From: Pinus tabuliformis
Taxonomy: Eukaryota > Streptophyta > Pinopsida > Pinales > Pinaceae
Assembly (NCBI GenBank): GCA_031772625.1
Contig: CM062814.1
Span: 819,152,757-819,216,756, forward strand
DNA length: 64,000 nucleotides
Reading direction: 5' to 3'
The first letter of the stretch is position 1, and the number at the start of each line of letters is the position of its first letter. The notes under the pieces were generated by a model. It ran no database searches. It had not been told where the DNA came from and saw only the letters and a program-made list of their open reading frames with translations. Both the position numbers and the translations under genes were made by a program. Shown one piece after another: positions 43,116-55,199 of this stretch.

Positions 43116-46100
43116 TCTCCATATATCTGACATCCTAATGACCTGCCTGCAAGATCCTATCATGTAAGTCTATCCCATAGGAGCTCATAGCTACTAAGTG
43201 ATTTACATGTATCCACCTGCTAAGAGCATCTGCCACTTTGTTCTCTTTACCTTTGATGTACTTGATCTCAAAATCGAACTCACTGATCATAGCCAACCAC
43301 CGAGCCTGCCTACCATTCACATTCGGTTGGTCAAATAGATACTGCAAACCACTATGATCACTCATCAATGTAAATCTATTGCCCAGAAGATAGTGTCTCC
43401 ACATCTTCAATGCATGTATAATCGCTGCCAACTCAATATCATGTGTGCGATAGTTATACTCATGCTCGTTTAGTTTTCACGACTCATAACATACCACCTG
43501 TCCATCTTGCATAAGGACTCCACCAAGTCCCTTCTTGGAAGCATCTATGCATACTACAAACTCCTTGTCTGGATCTGCAATCTTTAACACTGGTGCATGT
43601 GTCAAGTTGCTCAAAACTAGCCTCATGCTCCTCTGTCCATTCAAACTTCTTACCTTTCCTCTGCAATGATGTGATAGGATAAGTAATCTGTGAGAAGTTC
43701 CTAATGAACCTCCTATAATAGCCTGCCAACCCTCTAAAATATCTCACCTCATCCACATTATTAGGAGTTACACACTCCATGACGGCCCTTATCTTTTCTG
43801 GATCTACAACAATTCCCTCCTTGGAGACAACATGTCCCAAGTCGTGTATTTCAGTCTAAAAGAAACTACACTTGTTGAGCTTAGCATACAACTGGTGCTC
43901 TCTTAACAACCTCAACACTGCTGCTAAATGCTCGACACGATCTTCCTCATTTTTAGAATATACGGTTATGTCATCAATGAACACAATAAAAAACTTATCC
44001 AAATATGGATGCAACACACTATTCATTAAGCATATAAATGTAACTGTAGCATTAGTCAAACCGAATGGAACTACAACAAACTCATAATGCCCATACATGA
44101 TCCAAAAAGTTGTCTTGTAAATGTACTCCTCTTTGATGTGTACCTGATGATATCCAGATCTTAGATCAATCTTCGAGGACATTGTTGCTCCCTTCAACTG
44201 ATCGAACAAGTCTTCAATCCTCGGCAACAGATACTTGTTCTTGATGGTCTCTTTACTCAACTGCCTGTAGTCAATGCACAATATGAGAATACCATCCTTC
44301 TTCTTCACAAACAATATGGTGCACCCCATGGTGATACACTTGGCCTAATGTATTCCTTGTCCAACATTTGCTTCAACTGTAGCTTCAACTCAACCAACTC
44401 AAGTGTGCTCATCCTGTAAGGTGCTTTTGATGCCAGAGCTACCCCTGGCACCAACTCAATAGAAAAGTCTACCTCCCTGTGAGGTGGAAAATCTGAAATA
44501 TCCTTAGGAAATACATCCTTGAACTGCTATAAAATTGGGTATATTCTCAGAGCATTTGCATCCTCAACTTTCTTACTTTTGTCACTAGAAATGTGCACTA
44601 TAAATAACATACACCCTTTCCTATGACTACTCTTTGCCTTCATAGTTGTCACCATCCTAACTGATGTGGCTTTCTTCTTTCCCTGTAAGACTCTTGGTTC
44701 TCCATTGTCATCTAAGCACTCAATAGCTTTGGAATAACAATCCACCTTGGTTCTATCAAGATACAACCTATCCATGCCCAACAACATACTGTATGATCCC
44801 AATGGTAATACGTTCAAATGTGTTGTGGTAGGCATACCATTCAAATCAAATGCACAAGCTCTTACCCAATGGTGAACTCACTTCTTTGTACCTGTAGCCA
44901 ACTGCACTAACCAAGATTCTGCATGCAATTCCTTACTAAAACCACACTTATCCACCAAGTCAGGACTAACATAGCTATAATTAGATCCAGGGTCAATCAA
45001 AATAGAAATAACTTAATCACAAAGCTTACCGTCCATCTCAATGATAGATGCCTAATGGTTTGCCTGTTTGTTACCCAATGTTGCATAAATGCGAGGAGCA
45101 CTTTGACCAACATCCCCAATAGTATGTGCATCTTGTGCACTATATATATGAGGCCTACCACCGTGATTCTACGTACAATCTCTCATGCGATGATCTTTGC
45201 CACAAGTCCAACACTCTATAGGCTTCTAGCATGCATCCTTGTTATGCTCCTCAAATTGATGTCCCTGTCCTCTATCTGATGCATTTAACTTCTTAAATGG
45301 CATTACATTCTCTTTATTACCTGTACCCTGAGGTATTTCTCGCTTTCTAACCCATTTTCCTTTATTCCTTGCATTACCTTTCACAATGACTTAGTCTCAT
45401 ATCTGTGCTTCAATTGTTCATAGCAATGCCTTATCTTTCGAATGGTCTCCTCTAATTATCTAGGTTCATCAAACTCAATCGTATCTTTGAATGCAACTGA
45501 TAATCCACTAATGAACCTCTAAATCTTGGCCTTATCCTCCATGAGGTAAGGCACATACCTTAGTATCTCTAAGAACCCGCTAGTGTACTCCTCATCTGTC
45601 ATGGATCCCATCTTTAGCTCATCGAATTATTTTCCAAGTCATCAAAGTATCTATCTGAAAAATACTTCTTCTTGAATAGCCACTCAAACTCACTCCAAGT
45701 CAAGTCTTCCTCATGAATACATCTTACATTCTTCACATCTTCCCACTAAATGTTTGCTTTGCCTTTGAGACTGAATGTAGCTACTTTGGATTTCATGTTC
45801 TCTGAGTAATCATATAACCTAAAGAGCTTCCTCATGCCAAGAAACCATGCCTCTGCATCCTGTGGTTTCTCCATCTCTCCATCAAAGGTAGGTGGATTTT
45901 CTTTCTTAAACTCATATGGAAAGTATCCCCTATCACTCCTCCAATAAGGATGATAATGATTACGATCATAATGCCTATTTGAATCAAAACTAGAATAGTA
46001 CATGTGTCTATCCCTCATCCTATATGGAGTGTCCAACAATCTACCATATCTCATCATATCATCTCTATCTGACATGTGACCATCGTGCGACCTACTACCA

Positions 46101-46366
46101 TATGCCCCATTAGTTTTGTCTTCTTGCTCATAGTTGATCCGACATGGTCCCTGTTGCTGCAAATCTAACAAACTTTGAAGTGTCATTGCATTTACCTCTG
46201 CTTGTTTCTCCTGTGCTTGTATGATTCTATCCTTATCTGCCTTACAACTCCTTATTTCTTCCTTTAAGCTTCTCAACGTATCTTCCAAATCGGAAGAGTT
46301 CCCAACACAATACTGCTCGTTTGATTCATAGGGAGAGTCCTTTTAGTCTACCATCTTACTAGCCAT
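43116..46366 (-). pseudogene. Element 4 Gag-Pol, N-terminal part: Gag, protease, reverse transcriptase, RNase H
   Basis: Gag starts at the ATG at 46366 (MASKMVD) and has a basic/acidic coiled-coil segment (residues near 30-60) and the core block EAWFLGMRKLFRLYDY near 45850. A zinc knuckle CWTCGKDHRMRDC lies near 45190. Protease: LIDPGSNYSYVSP near 44970. Reverse transcriptase (44329-43856): [17 protein letters not shown] and the active site VFIDDITVY, which is intact. RNase H (about 43640-43150) ends ADALSRW. Chromovirus Pol of this type normally continues straight into integrase; here element 5 interrupts it, and integrase resumes at 28795. Several stops and frameshifts, for example near 45340-45740 and 44340-44520, make it non-functional. 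Confidence 0.85.
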
Positions 46367-47025
46367 TTGATATTTCTTCTTGCAAGGATTATCATGTCAG
46401 CGAAACCAAATCACAATAAACCAACATACCTAAGTATAGCTCGGGTAGGATACCTTGTCTGCAAGATCAACAAATCAACATGATACATGTATAACATAAA
46501 CATGAAAACATATAGAAACATAACACATAAGCATATAACCATGCAACCATTATTCTAGCTAGGGTCCAATCATCAATGCATGATCTTATTAATAATGCAT
46601 ACCGTGACTTCATGCATGAAAAAAACCACTACATCATTGTACACTTGACCACATGCAAACATTAACATGCACAAGCAATGCGTAACTAACCATACACATG
46701 CATAAACACATGTAATCAAGCATAAATGAACAATACTTGTAACCAAACCTACAAGAATGACACATGTAACCAAGCATACAAGAATGTAACCAAACATACA
46801 AAATGATACATATAAGCGACACATAACAACATGTAATTAGTCACACACTCACGATGATGCATTCCATAATAACCACATCAACTTCCACATGACGAGATCA
46901 CTACAGCCATGACCAACATCATGAAAATGAAACTAGTACATGGAATGCAAGCGTAGGAGACACACATGCAACCGACAAGCATGCATGACCAACACGCAAC
47001 CCATCCAATCTGAGTGGTGAGCCAT

Positions 47026-47037
47026 GCTCTGATACCA
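47026..47037 (-). promoter_or_regulatory. Primer binding site of element 4
   Basis: The minus strand reads TGGTATCAGAGC, a perfect initiator-Met tRNA site, three bases from the LTR remnant. Confidence 0.88.
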
Positions 47038-47040
47038 CTC

Positions 47041-47233
47041 TGTAACACCCTCCTCCCACATCTACCCAAGTAATCGGCCAGCTGGGGTAAACATGCAACG
47101 AGAGTCCACTATGATATGATTCAACCTCCTAAGTCACGTTAAGGAAGTGGAACCACCGGTAACACACCATACATACATTCAACTTCAGCATTAGGGCCCT
47201 CAGGAACCAATCCAACTTTTCTGCCAACCAACC
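47041..47233 (-). repeat. Truncated 5' LTR of element 4 (193 bp)
   Basis: It matches the first about 190 bases of the LTR at 25127 and then stops abruptly at the TG that begins the oppositely oriented LTR of element 3. The missing part is not found after element 3. Confidence 0.85.
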
Positions 47234-49284
47234 TGTAATAGCCCTAGTGAAAATTCCATGTAATAAATGTTAAAAACAATAACCACAGGTGACTAGGACA
47301 CTTATTCCAAGATGAATGTTGGGTAGGACATCCTAGTGTGTGTTCATTTGGTTATTTATAGCGAAGGAAATTGGAAAAGGAAATGGCTAAGGCTTTGGAA
47401 AGGCAAAATGGTATTTTTGGCACATTTATTTATGAAAATAATGGAAATTAGGAGAAAAAGGAGGTGAAAGGTCATAGGTTGCATGTGAGGAGGAAAATGA
47501 AGGAAAATAATGGAAAATGAAGAAAATATAGGTCTCATTCATACAAAGGATTTTGAGGATCAATTGGTAACCTTTTGTCAATTTAGCTTTGGAGCTCTTT
47601 CATTATTCTCTCTCTCTCTCTCTCATACTCTTGGACACTTAGAGTTTTCTTGGAGCACTTTGGCATTGGAGCAAGAAAGGCAAAGAATGTAAGAGGAAGC
47701 AAAGACAAGCAGGGAAAAGCAGGGTTAAGCAGCTACAATAGGCTTCATTGCAGGTATAAACTTGCATGTGTATTTTCCTTGATAAATTTGGCATGCATGG
47801 GATTGCATGTGTTTCTTTTTTACCATGGCATGGTTTTTTCTAGGTGTGACAGTATTTTCATCTTAGCCTTGCCATTTCCTGATAGCTTTGATGAGATGGG
47901 TTCTCTCATGCGGTTTATATGGGATGGTCGGATTGGATTCGAAGCTGAGTGGGGTGGATCTCCAAATTGAAAAACACATGGTGGTAGTGGTCCCTGAACC
48001 AGACTGAATATGCACGAAGCCACTGGCCTAGTAACCCCTAAACTGGACTGTGGGTTGTGGGAAAGCCAAATTGTGTGCCTCGGTGGGCCTAGGAATCTTT
48101 GTCGGTGAATGGCGAGATATGAGGTAAATCCAAGAGGTGGATTTTATCTCTGTTTGGCCTAGTGATTCCGGGATGGAATGCACAGTAAATCCTACAGAGT
48201 ATGTCTTGGTGTAGGGCCTAGTGATCCCTGGATCAGACTGCAGATGCACGGTAAAGCCTGAGAGACTAGGAGGCACTCAAATTCCTCACAGTGTAGGCAG
48301 AGAACTCTGGTGGTATCCACATTGATTAGTGTTTTTGATGTGTTCTATGAGTCCCACATTCATGCTTGGAATATGGCATGGGGGTGATTGACTGAAGAGA
48401 GACTTGGCTTAGCCAATCTATGGTCAGGTGGAACGTGGTAGTTCCATGTCTAGTCGGTTCGTTGCATTGATTAATGAGAAATTCATTCCAGTGATTTCCA
48501 TGTGTAAATGTATTGGTGTATATATGGATTTTGATGGTTGATATGTTTATTGTAATTTTATTCCTATTATGTTAGTTATATGTTCATTTTATGGCAACAA
48601 CTATGTTTGGCTCTTAGCATGTTTCCACATGTATTTGAATGGATATTGTATCTATGACCTAATAAGTGATAAGGCAACAAATGGCATGAGGAAACAATGG
48701 CTCATGAAGATTCTCAGATAGGTAAGAGATAGCTACACTTAACTCTGTTATTTACACCTATAGGTTACATGTCGATGATATGTTTGATGAAATGCATGTC
48801 ATGGCTAGTAGGGGTCTGGTTAAGGCCTTGATCAACTATTTAATTTTGCATCATTGTTTCCCTGTACTTTACTTAATTTTGAGCTTTCATTCCATTCTGG
48901 GTAGTGGCCTAGGCGTTGGTCCTGAAAAAGTGGCTCAAATCCCAGAGTTGCTGGCACATAACTGACAAGTTTTGTCCACAGTCGCTGGCATGCAAGCCTA
49001 TGAGAGCGGCTTTAGGTATCTATTCGCTCCCTTACCCAAAGAATGAGAGCGACTGAGCCTTAAATGGTCCAAAATAATAATGGGACCCAGGGATATGATG
49101 TTTGAATGGTTGCCTTATCTCTTGAGGGTTCTGTTGATGCTGTTGGATGGATGTGTGTGATGTTCTGTCGATTCTACTTCCTTAAGGTTACTTAGGAGGT
49201 CGAATCTGATCACAGTAGCCTCTCATCTCATGTTTACCCCAGTTGGCATGGTTACTTGGGTGGATGTGGGAGGAGGGTGATACA
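47234..49284 (+). repeat. Element 3 5' LTR (2051 bp)
   Basis: It begins TGTAATAGCC and ends GGGTGATACA. A (TC)n run is at 47603-47623. It is the reverse counterpart of the LTR at 25127-27003. Confidence 0.9.
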
Positions 49285-49287
49285 GAG

Positions 49288-49299
49288 TGGTATCGGAGC
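49288..49299 (+). promoter_or_regulatory. Primer binding site of element 3
   Basis: TGGTATCGGAGC, one base from the initiator-Met site TGGTATCAGAGC, three bases after the LTR. Confidence 0.82.
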
Positions 49300-49975
49300 A
49301 TGGTTCAACTCTTGAGCTGAATGGGTTGAATGTGTGTCATTCATGCATGCATGTCCGTTTCATGTGTGTCTCTTACACTATATACTTGTTGCATTTGCTT
49401 GATGATGGATTAGGGTTGTAGTATGGTTATCATGGAGAATTTGATGTTGATTTCATGAAGAGTAATTGACATGGGTATGTTATTGAGTGTATATGGTTAT
49501 CTGTCACTTACATGTTGATTTTATGTGGCCTACTTACATCCTTGTATGTTAGGTTACATTTTGAATATTTTGATTACATGCATCAGTCTTGTAGGTTGAT
49601 TACAAGAACTGATCGATTATGTTCGACTACATGAAGTTATGTGTATTTGTAGTTGGTTAGGCATTTCTTATGCATGTTTTCGGTTGCATGTAGCAATGTG
49701 TACAATGGGGTAATGGTTGTTTTCATGCATGAGGTCATAGCATGCATTGTTGATATGGCATTGCATTGATGATTGGATCTTAGTTAAAGTGGTGTTTATG
49801 TGTTGATTCCTTTATTTGTGCATGTCTATACGTTGTTATGATTATGTTATACATGTATCATGCAGATTTGGTGATATTGCAGACAAGGTATCTTCCCCAA
49901 GCTATACTAAGGTACGTCAATTTATTGTGATTTGGTTTATCTAACATATTATGCATTGTAGGAAGAAAGAGATCA

Positions 49976-51238
49976 AATCGCTAACAAGGTGGTAGACTAT
50001 GTAGAATCTCCCTATGCATCAAATAAACAACGCGGTGTGGGGCATACTTCTGATTTGGCCGATTCACTGAGGAGCTTGAAGGAAGAGATAAGGATTTTTA
50101 AGGTAGATAATGACCAGATAATAAAGGCATAAGAGAAGCGAGCGGAGGTTAATGCTATACTTCTCCAGAGTTTGTCGGACTTGCAGCGACAAGGGCCACT
50201 TCGGATCAACCAGTCACATGAGGATGGGACTAATGGATCATATGGCAGTAGATATCCTAGTAGACACAGGTCGGATAGATCAAACACGGTGAGAGATGGT
50301 AGGTTGTTGGACACTCCAGATAGGAGGGGTGATGAGTACATGTATTATTCTAGTTCTGGTTCTGATAGACATCATGATCATCATCGCTATCATCCTTACA
50401 GGAGGAATGATAGGGGGTACTTGCTGGATGAATTCAAGAAAGAAAAACCACCTACTTGATGGAGATGTGAAGAAGTCAGAAGATGCAAAGGCTTGGATAC
50501 TTGGCATGAACAAATTCTTTGAGTTGCATGAGTACACGGATAACATGAAGGCCTAGATAGCTATCTTTAGCTTGAAAGGTAAAGACGACATCTGGTGGGG
50601 AGATGTTAAGCGGGTTAGAGACATTAGGATAGATGACTTGAGTTGGCGAGAATCCAAGAGGCTTTTAAGGAAGAATTACTCGTCAGAAAGGTACTACGAT
50701 AACAAGGCTAAAGAATTCTATGAGTTAAAGATGGGGTCAATGATAGACGAAGAGTATACAACCAAGTTTCTTGAGTTATTGAGGTATGTACCATATCTTA
50801 CTGATGAGAAGGCTAAAGTTTAGAGATTTGTCAGTGGTTTTCCATTAACATTTAGAGATCAGATTGAGTATGATGAGCCTCGGTCACTTGAGGAAGTCAT
50901 TGGGAAACTGAAGCATTGCTATGAGAAATCAAAGTGTAAGAATGAATCTCAGCATGGATGGAAAGGAAAAGACAAAGGTAGAGGCAAATTACAACCTAAG
51001 AGGACGAGGCCTCAACATGCAAATGGGAAAGAAAATGTGGCATCGGAAAAGAGATTTAATGTAGCTAGACAGGGACATGGGCCACATCAACAGCAACAAC
51101 ATAGAGGTGAGGGCACTGGTCGGTTGGAGTGTTGGACATGTGGTGAGGAGCACCTTAGGAGAGATTGTTTGTAGCATCAGGGTGGAAGGCCTAAGATATA
51201 CAATGCACAAGAGGCGCAGACTGTTGGGGATGTTGGTC
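49976..51238 (+). pseudogene. Element 3 Gag remnant
   Basis: It matches element 4 Gag throughout. Visible parts are the SDLQRQGPLRIN segment and an arginine/histidine-rich stretch (50172-50459). After a frameshift comes the core FNSRKK...AWILGMNKFFELHEY, then SLKGKDDIWWGDVKR through EEYTTKFLELLRYVPYL (50572-50823). A zinc knuckle CWTCGEEHLRRDC lies near 51130-51170. The ATG of element 4 corresponds to ATC here, so the start is lost. At least three in-frame stops and a frameshift are present. The reading ends at the unknown insert at 51239. Confidence 0.8.
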
Positions 51239-51805
51239 GTGAGATATCGTTTATTCATCCTTTTTGTAAAGACACAAGGTAGTGGACCCGAACTTTGTTC
51301 CTAACCTGGCAGCGATAGAATTCGAGGTTACTGGGGGAGGCAAGCAACCTCACCTTGAGGGAAGGCAAGTCATGATAAAAAAGAGCACGTAGCGGAATCA
51401 TGAGTACGCGCTGGATCGGGCCTATCACTTCGAAAGTATTCGGGCTTCGCAGAACACCTCATGGTTCAAGCTAGAATCCTTATTTGTAGGGGTAGACGAA
51501 AACCATGAATAGGAGCAGTAGCAACGACTAGGAGCAATGGATAGGAGCCATCACAGTACAAAGGGGAACCTTTAATAGGAGCCGTGACTAGCCAAGTCGA
51601 GCCTGCTTACGCATCCTTAACAGTCGAGCCCTGCCGGACCTTGCCCTCAGAAGCGTAAGCCCTCCGGACCTTCATTTGGCCCAGCTCCCCTTTCAATCTC
51701 TCCTTATGTCATGGGAGCCCTCCTTGTGGGTCGATATTTCGCGTAATTACGTATATTCAATCAAAAGAGGGCTTTACCATATTATCTGCATTAGTCCATC
51801 TGAAC
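51239..51805. other. Insert of unknown, possibly organellar, origin in element 3
   Basis: Element 4 shows what should be here: about 45 bases joining gag to protease. Instead element 3 has about 560 bases of more GC-rich DNA with no frame, LTR ends or target duplication. AGGAGCAGT/AGGAGCAAT/AGGAGCC units recur around 51508-51585. Its base texture reminds me of plant mitochondrial intergenic DNA, but this is only an impression. Confidence 0.55.
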
Positions 51806-54134
51806 CAGCTGAACACTAGGCATTTATCATTGAGATGGACTGTAAGCTTTGTGATCAAGTTATTTCTATTTTGATTGACCCTGGATTTAATTATAACTAT
51901 GATAGTCCTAACTTGGTGGATAAGTGTGGGTTGAATAAGGAGTTGCATGCAAAGTCTTGGTTAGTGCAGTTGGCTACAGGTACGAAGAAGTGAGTTTATC
52001 ATTGGGTAAGAGCTTGTGCATTTGATTTGAATGGTATGCCTACAACAACACATTTGAATGTATTACCGTTGGGATCATACAGTCTGTTATTGGGCATGGA
52101 TTGGTTATATCTTCATAGAACCATGGTTGACTGTTATGATAAAGCTATTGAGTGTGTTGATGACAATGGGTTACCAAGAGTCTTACAAGGTAAGAAGAAG
52201 GCCACATCAGTTAGGATGGTGACAACTATGCAAGCAAAGTGTAGTTGTAGGAAAGGGTGCCAGCTATTTGAATTACACATTTCTAATGATAAGGGTAAGG
52301 AGGTTGAGGATGAAGATGTGTTGAATAGGTACCTAGTGTTGCAACAGTTTCAAGATGTATTTCTTGAGGACATTACAGAGTCGCCACCTCACAGGGAGGT
52401 AGACTTTTCTATTTAGTGCCAGGGGCAGCTCGAGCATTGAAAGCACCTTATAGGATGAGCACACATGAGTTGGTTGGGTTAAAATTGTAGCTGAAGGAAA
52501 TATTGGACAAGGGATACGTTAGGCCAAGTGTATCACCTTGGGGCACACTAGTCTTGTTTTTGAGGAAGAAATATGGTACCCTTAGATTATGCATTGATTA
52601 TAGGCAGTTGAACAAAGTGACTATCAAGAACAGATGCCCTTTACCAAGGATTGATGACTTGTTAGATCAGTTGAAGGGAGCAGAAATATTCTCAAAGATT
52701 GACTTGATATCTGGATACCATTAGGTACGTATCAAAGAGGAGGACATATACAAGACTACGTTCAGGACTGGGTGTGGGCATTATGAGTTTGTTGTTATTC
52801 CATTTGGCTTAATGAATGCTCCAGCTACATTTATGTGTTTGATGAATAATGTGTTGCATCCATATTTGGATAAGTTTGTTATTGTGTTCTTTAATGATAT
52901 ACTCGTATATTTTAAAAATGAGGAAGAGCATGCCAAGCACTTAGCAACAATATTGAGATCATTGAGAGAGCATCAATTGTATGCTAAACTCAACAAATGT
53001 AGCTTCTTTCAGACTGAGGTACACTACTGGGGACATGTTGTCTCCAAGGAGGGAATTGCAGTAGATCAGAGAAGATAAGGGCCATCATGGTGTGGGTAGC
53101 TCATAAGAGTGTGGATGAGGTGAGATATTTCATGGGTCTAGTAAGCTATTATAGGAGGTTCATCAAGAACTTCTCATAGATTGCTTATCCCATTACATCA
53201 TTACAGAGGAAAGGTAAGAAGTTCAAATGGACTGAAGAGTGTGAGGCTAGCTTTGAGCAACTTAAGCAGTTGCTGACACATGCACCAATGCTACATATTG
53301 TAGATTCAGACAAAGAGTTCGTAGTATGTACAGATGCTTGCAAGAGAGGACTTGGTGGAGTCCTTATGTAGGAGGGACACATGGTATGTTATGAGTCTCA
53401 TAAACTAAATGAGCATGAGCAAAACTACGTGACACATGATCTTGAGTTAGCAGCAATTATACATGCACTTAAGATGTGGAGACACTATCTTCTTGGCAGG
53501 TAGTTTGTGCTTATGAGTGATCACATTGGGTTGAGGTATTTGTTTGACTAGTTGAATCTAAATGCCATGCAGGCTATATGGTTGGGCACGATCAACGAGT
53601 TTGACTTCGAGATCAGGTACATTAAGGGTAAAGAGAACATGGTAGCAAATTCTCTCAGCAGACAGGTACAGGTACATCACTTGGCAGTAATGAGCTCCTA
53701 TGGGACAGACTTACAAGATATATCTTGTAGGCAGGACAACAAGATGTCAGGTATATGGAGATTGTGTGCAGGTTGCAGCCGGGTAATAGTAAAGGTATAG
53801 GTACAGGTGGCCGTACAGGTACAAGTTCACAGGGCATGGACTATTGTCTTACACCAGAGGGATTGGTCAGGTTCCGAGATAGGATATATGTACCAGATAG
53901 TAGTGAACTCAAGAAGGTGATCTTGAGGGAATTTTATGCGAAAGCTTATTCGGTCACCCAGGTTATCAGAAGACACTCACAATGGTGAAGAGATATTACT
54001 ATTGGCAGAATCTGAAGAGGGATGTAACAGAGTTTGTGGCGAGATGTTTCGACTATCAGCAAGTGAAAGCAGAGTGCAAACATCCAGGTGGATTGCTACA
54101 ACCGATTGATATTCCCAAGTGGAAATGGGAGGTC
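51806..54134 (+). pseudogene. Element 3 Pol, first part: protease, reverse transcriptase, RNase H, start of integrase
   Basis: Protease: LIDPGFNYNYDSP near 51870. A long linker (52027-52416) matches element 4. Reverse transcriptase at 52503-53078: [17 protein letters not shown] then a stop, FGLMNAPATF, and an active site reading FFNDI where element 4 has FIDDI, so one catalytic Asp is Asn. RNase H covers about 53270-53690. A short Gly-Thr linker at 53790-53835 precedes the integrase zinc-binding region (GMDYCLTPEG..., then C-FDYQ in place of C-FDCQ). The sequence breaks off at 54134 in the codons for EVIS, where element 6 was inserted. Confidence 0.82.
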
Positions 54135-55199
54135 ATTTCTATTAGTGCCTAGATTTACCTCAGGCTAAAAAGGTAGGATCTAGGTCCAACATCAAACCAC
54201 GCTCAGCCTGGTAGCTAGCCCTACCAGGTCAGAGAGGGCTCTCTCCGGGTCAATCTCAGTAAATTATGATCAATGAGGGCTTGATATGACTGAAATATCT
54301 TCTGATCTTAGGCTAGGTATATGTGCAAGAGAGTTTGATTGGATTAAATGATGATTTTGTTGGCTCAGATGGAAAGGCAAATTTTGGGTGTGGGGATTGA
54401 GGCTCAGTCCTGCAAAGATCTCAATGGGGCAAGGTAGGCAATTGTTTTCGACACTTAAATTTGAATGAGATGGAGGGATTAGACAGGTGAGGAGTTGAAG
54501 AGGGCAAGAAAACTCATGGATCCGCTCCAAACAGCTGAAAACATCAAAAAACTAAAGCAAACCTCAAGTAGAGCACTGCAATTTCAATGGATTCCACTTA
54601 CACTCTTGTTTGTTTAGTTAAGAAGAAACAAGATAGAAAATGACATACTTAAAACATAAGAAAATTCACAATTACAAAAGAAAGCACTGTACCAATACCA
54701 ATTGCCACATGAATCCCAAAGAGTACTGCAAATCTTGGTCTCAATTCCTTAGCCAAAATGCTGATATGAATGTACAATGAAGCTCAAGGCTTTCTCAAAA
54801 GTCCAACCATGCTAATGACTGAAAAACAACATAATATAGACAAAAATAGCTCATCCTTGCCTCTAGGGGTCGAGCTCACATGTTTAGGAGCTGATCCAAC
54901 TGATTCTAAACTGAGAACTAGAAAATAGGCAACATAACAGCATGCCTCTAGAAACAAGGGAACTGATTCATTTAGTTTCAAACAACCTTTAAACTGATGA
55001 ATCTACCTCTACAAGTGAAAATTTAACATATTTACATCATGATCCATCAATTTTCATCAAATTACATCACAAATTTTCCATTAGGAAAGTAAAAAAGTCA
55101 AACTAGGCAAAGCTGGGCGAAAAACAGAGCAAAACTTGGTCAAACTGGCAATTTTTCCTCTATGCGCCGCGCCTGATTCTCTATGCATTGCGCCTATTT

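Larger units (their letters stand above)
25127..47233 (-). mobile_element. Element 4: decayed chromovirus (Ty3/gypsy), minus strand, split by element 5
   Basis: Its 3' LTR is at 25127-27003. Only 193 bp of its 5' LTR remain, at 47041-47233, next to a perfect initiator-Met primer binding site. Gag, protease, reverse transcriptase and RNase H run right to left from 46366 to 43116. Integrase and a chromodomain continue at 28795-27300, beyond element 5. Removing element 5 leaves an element of about 7.8 kb. It belongs to the same family as element 3, with shared LTR, Gag and Pol sequence. Numerous stops and frameshifts make it inactive. It sits inside the LINE reverse transcriptase. Confidence 0.88.
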
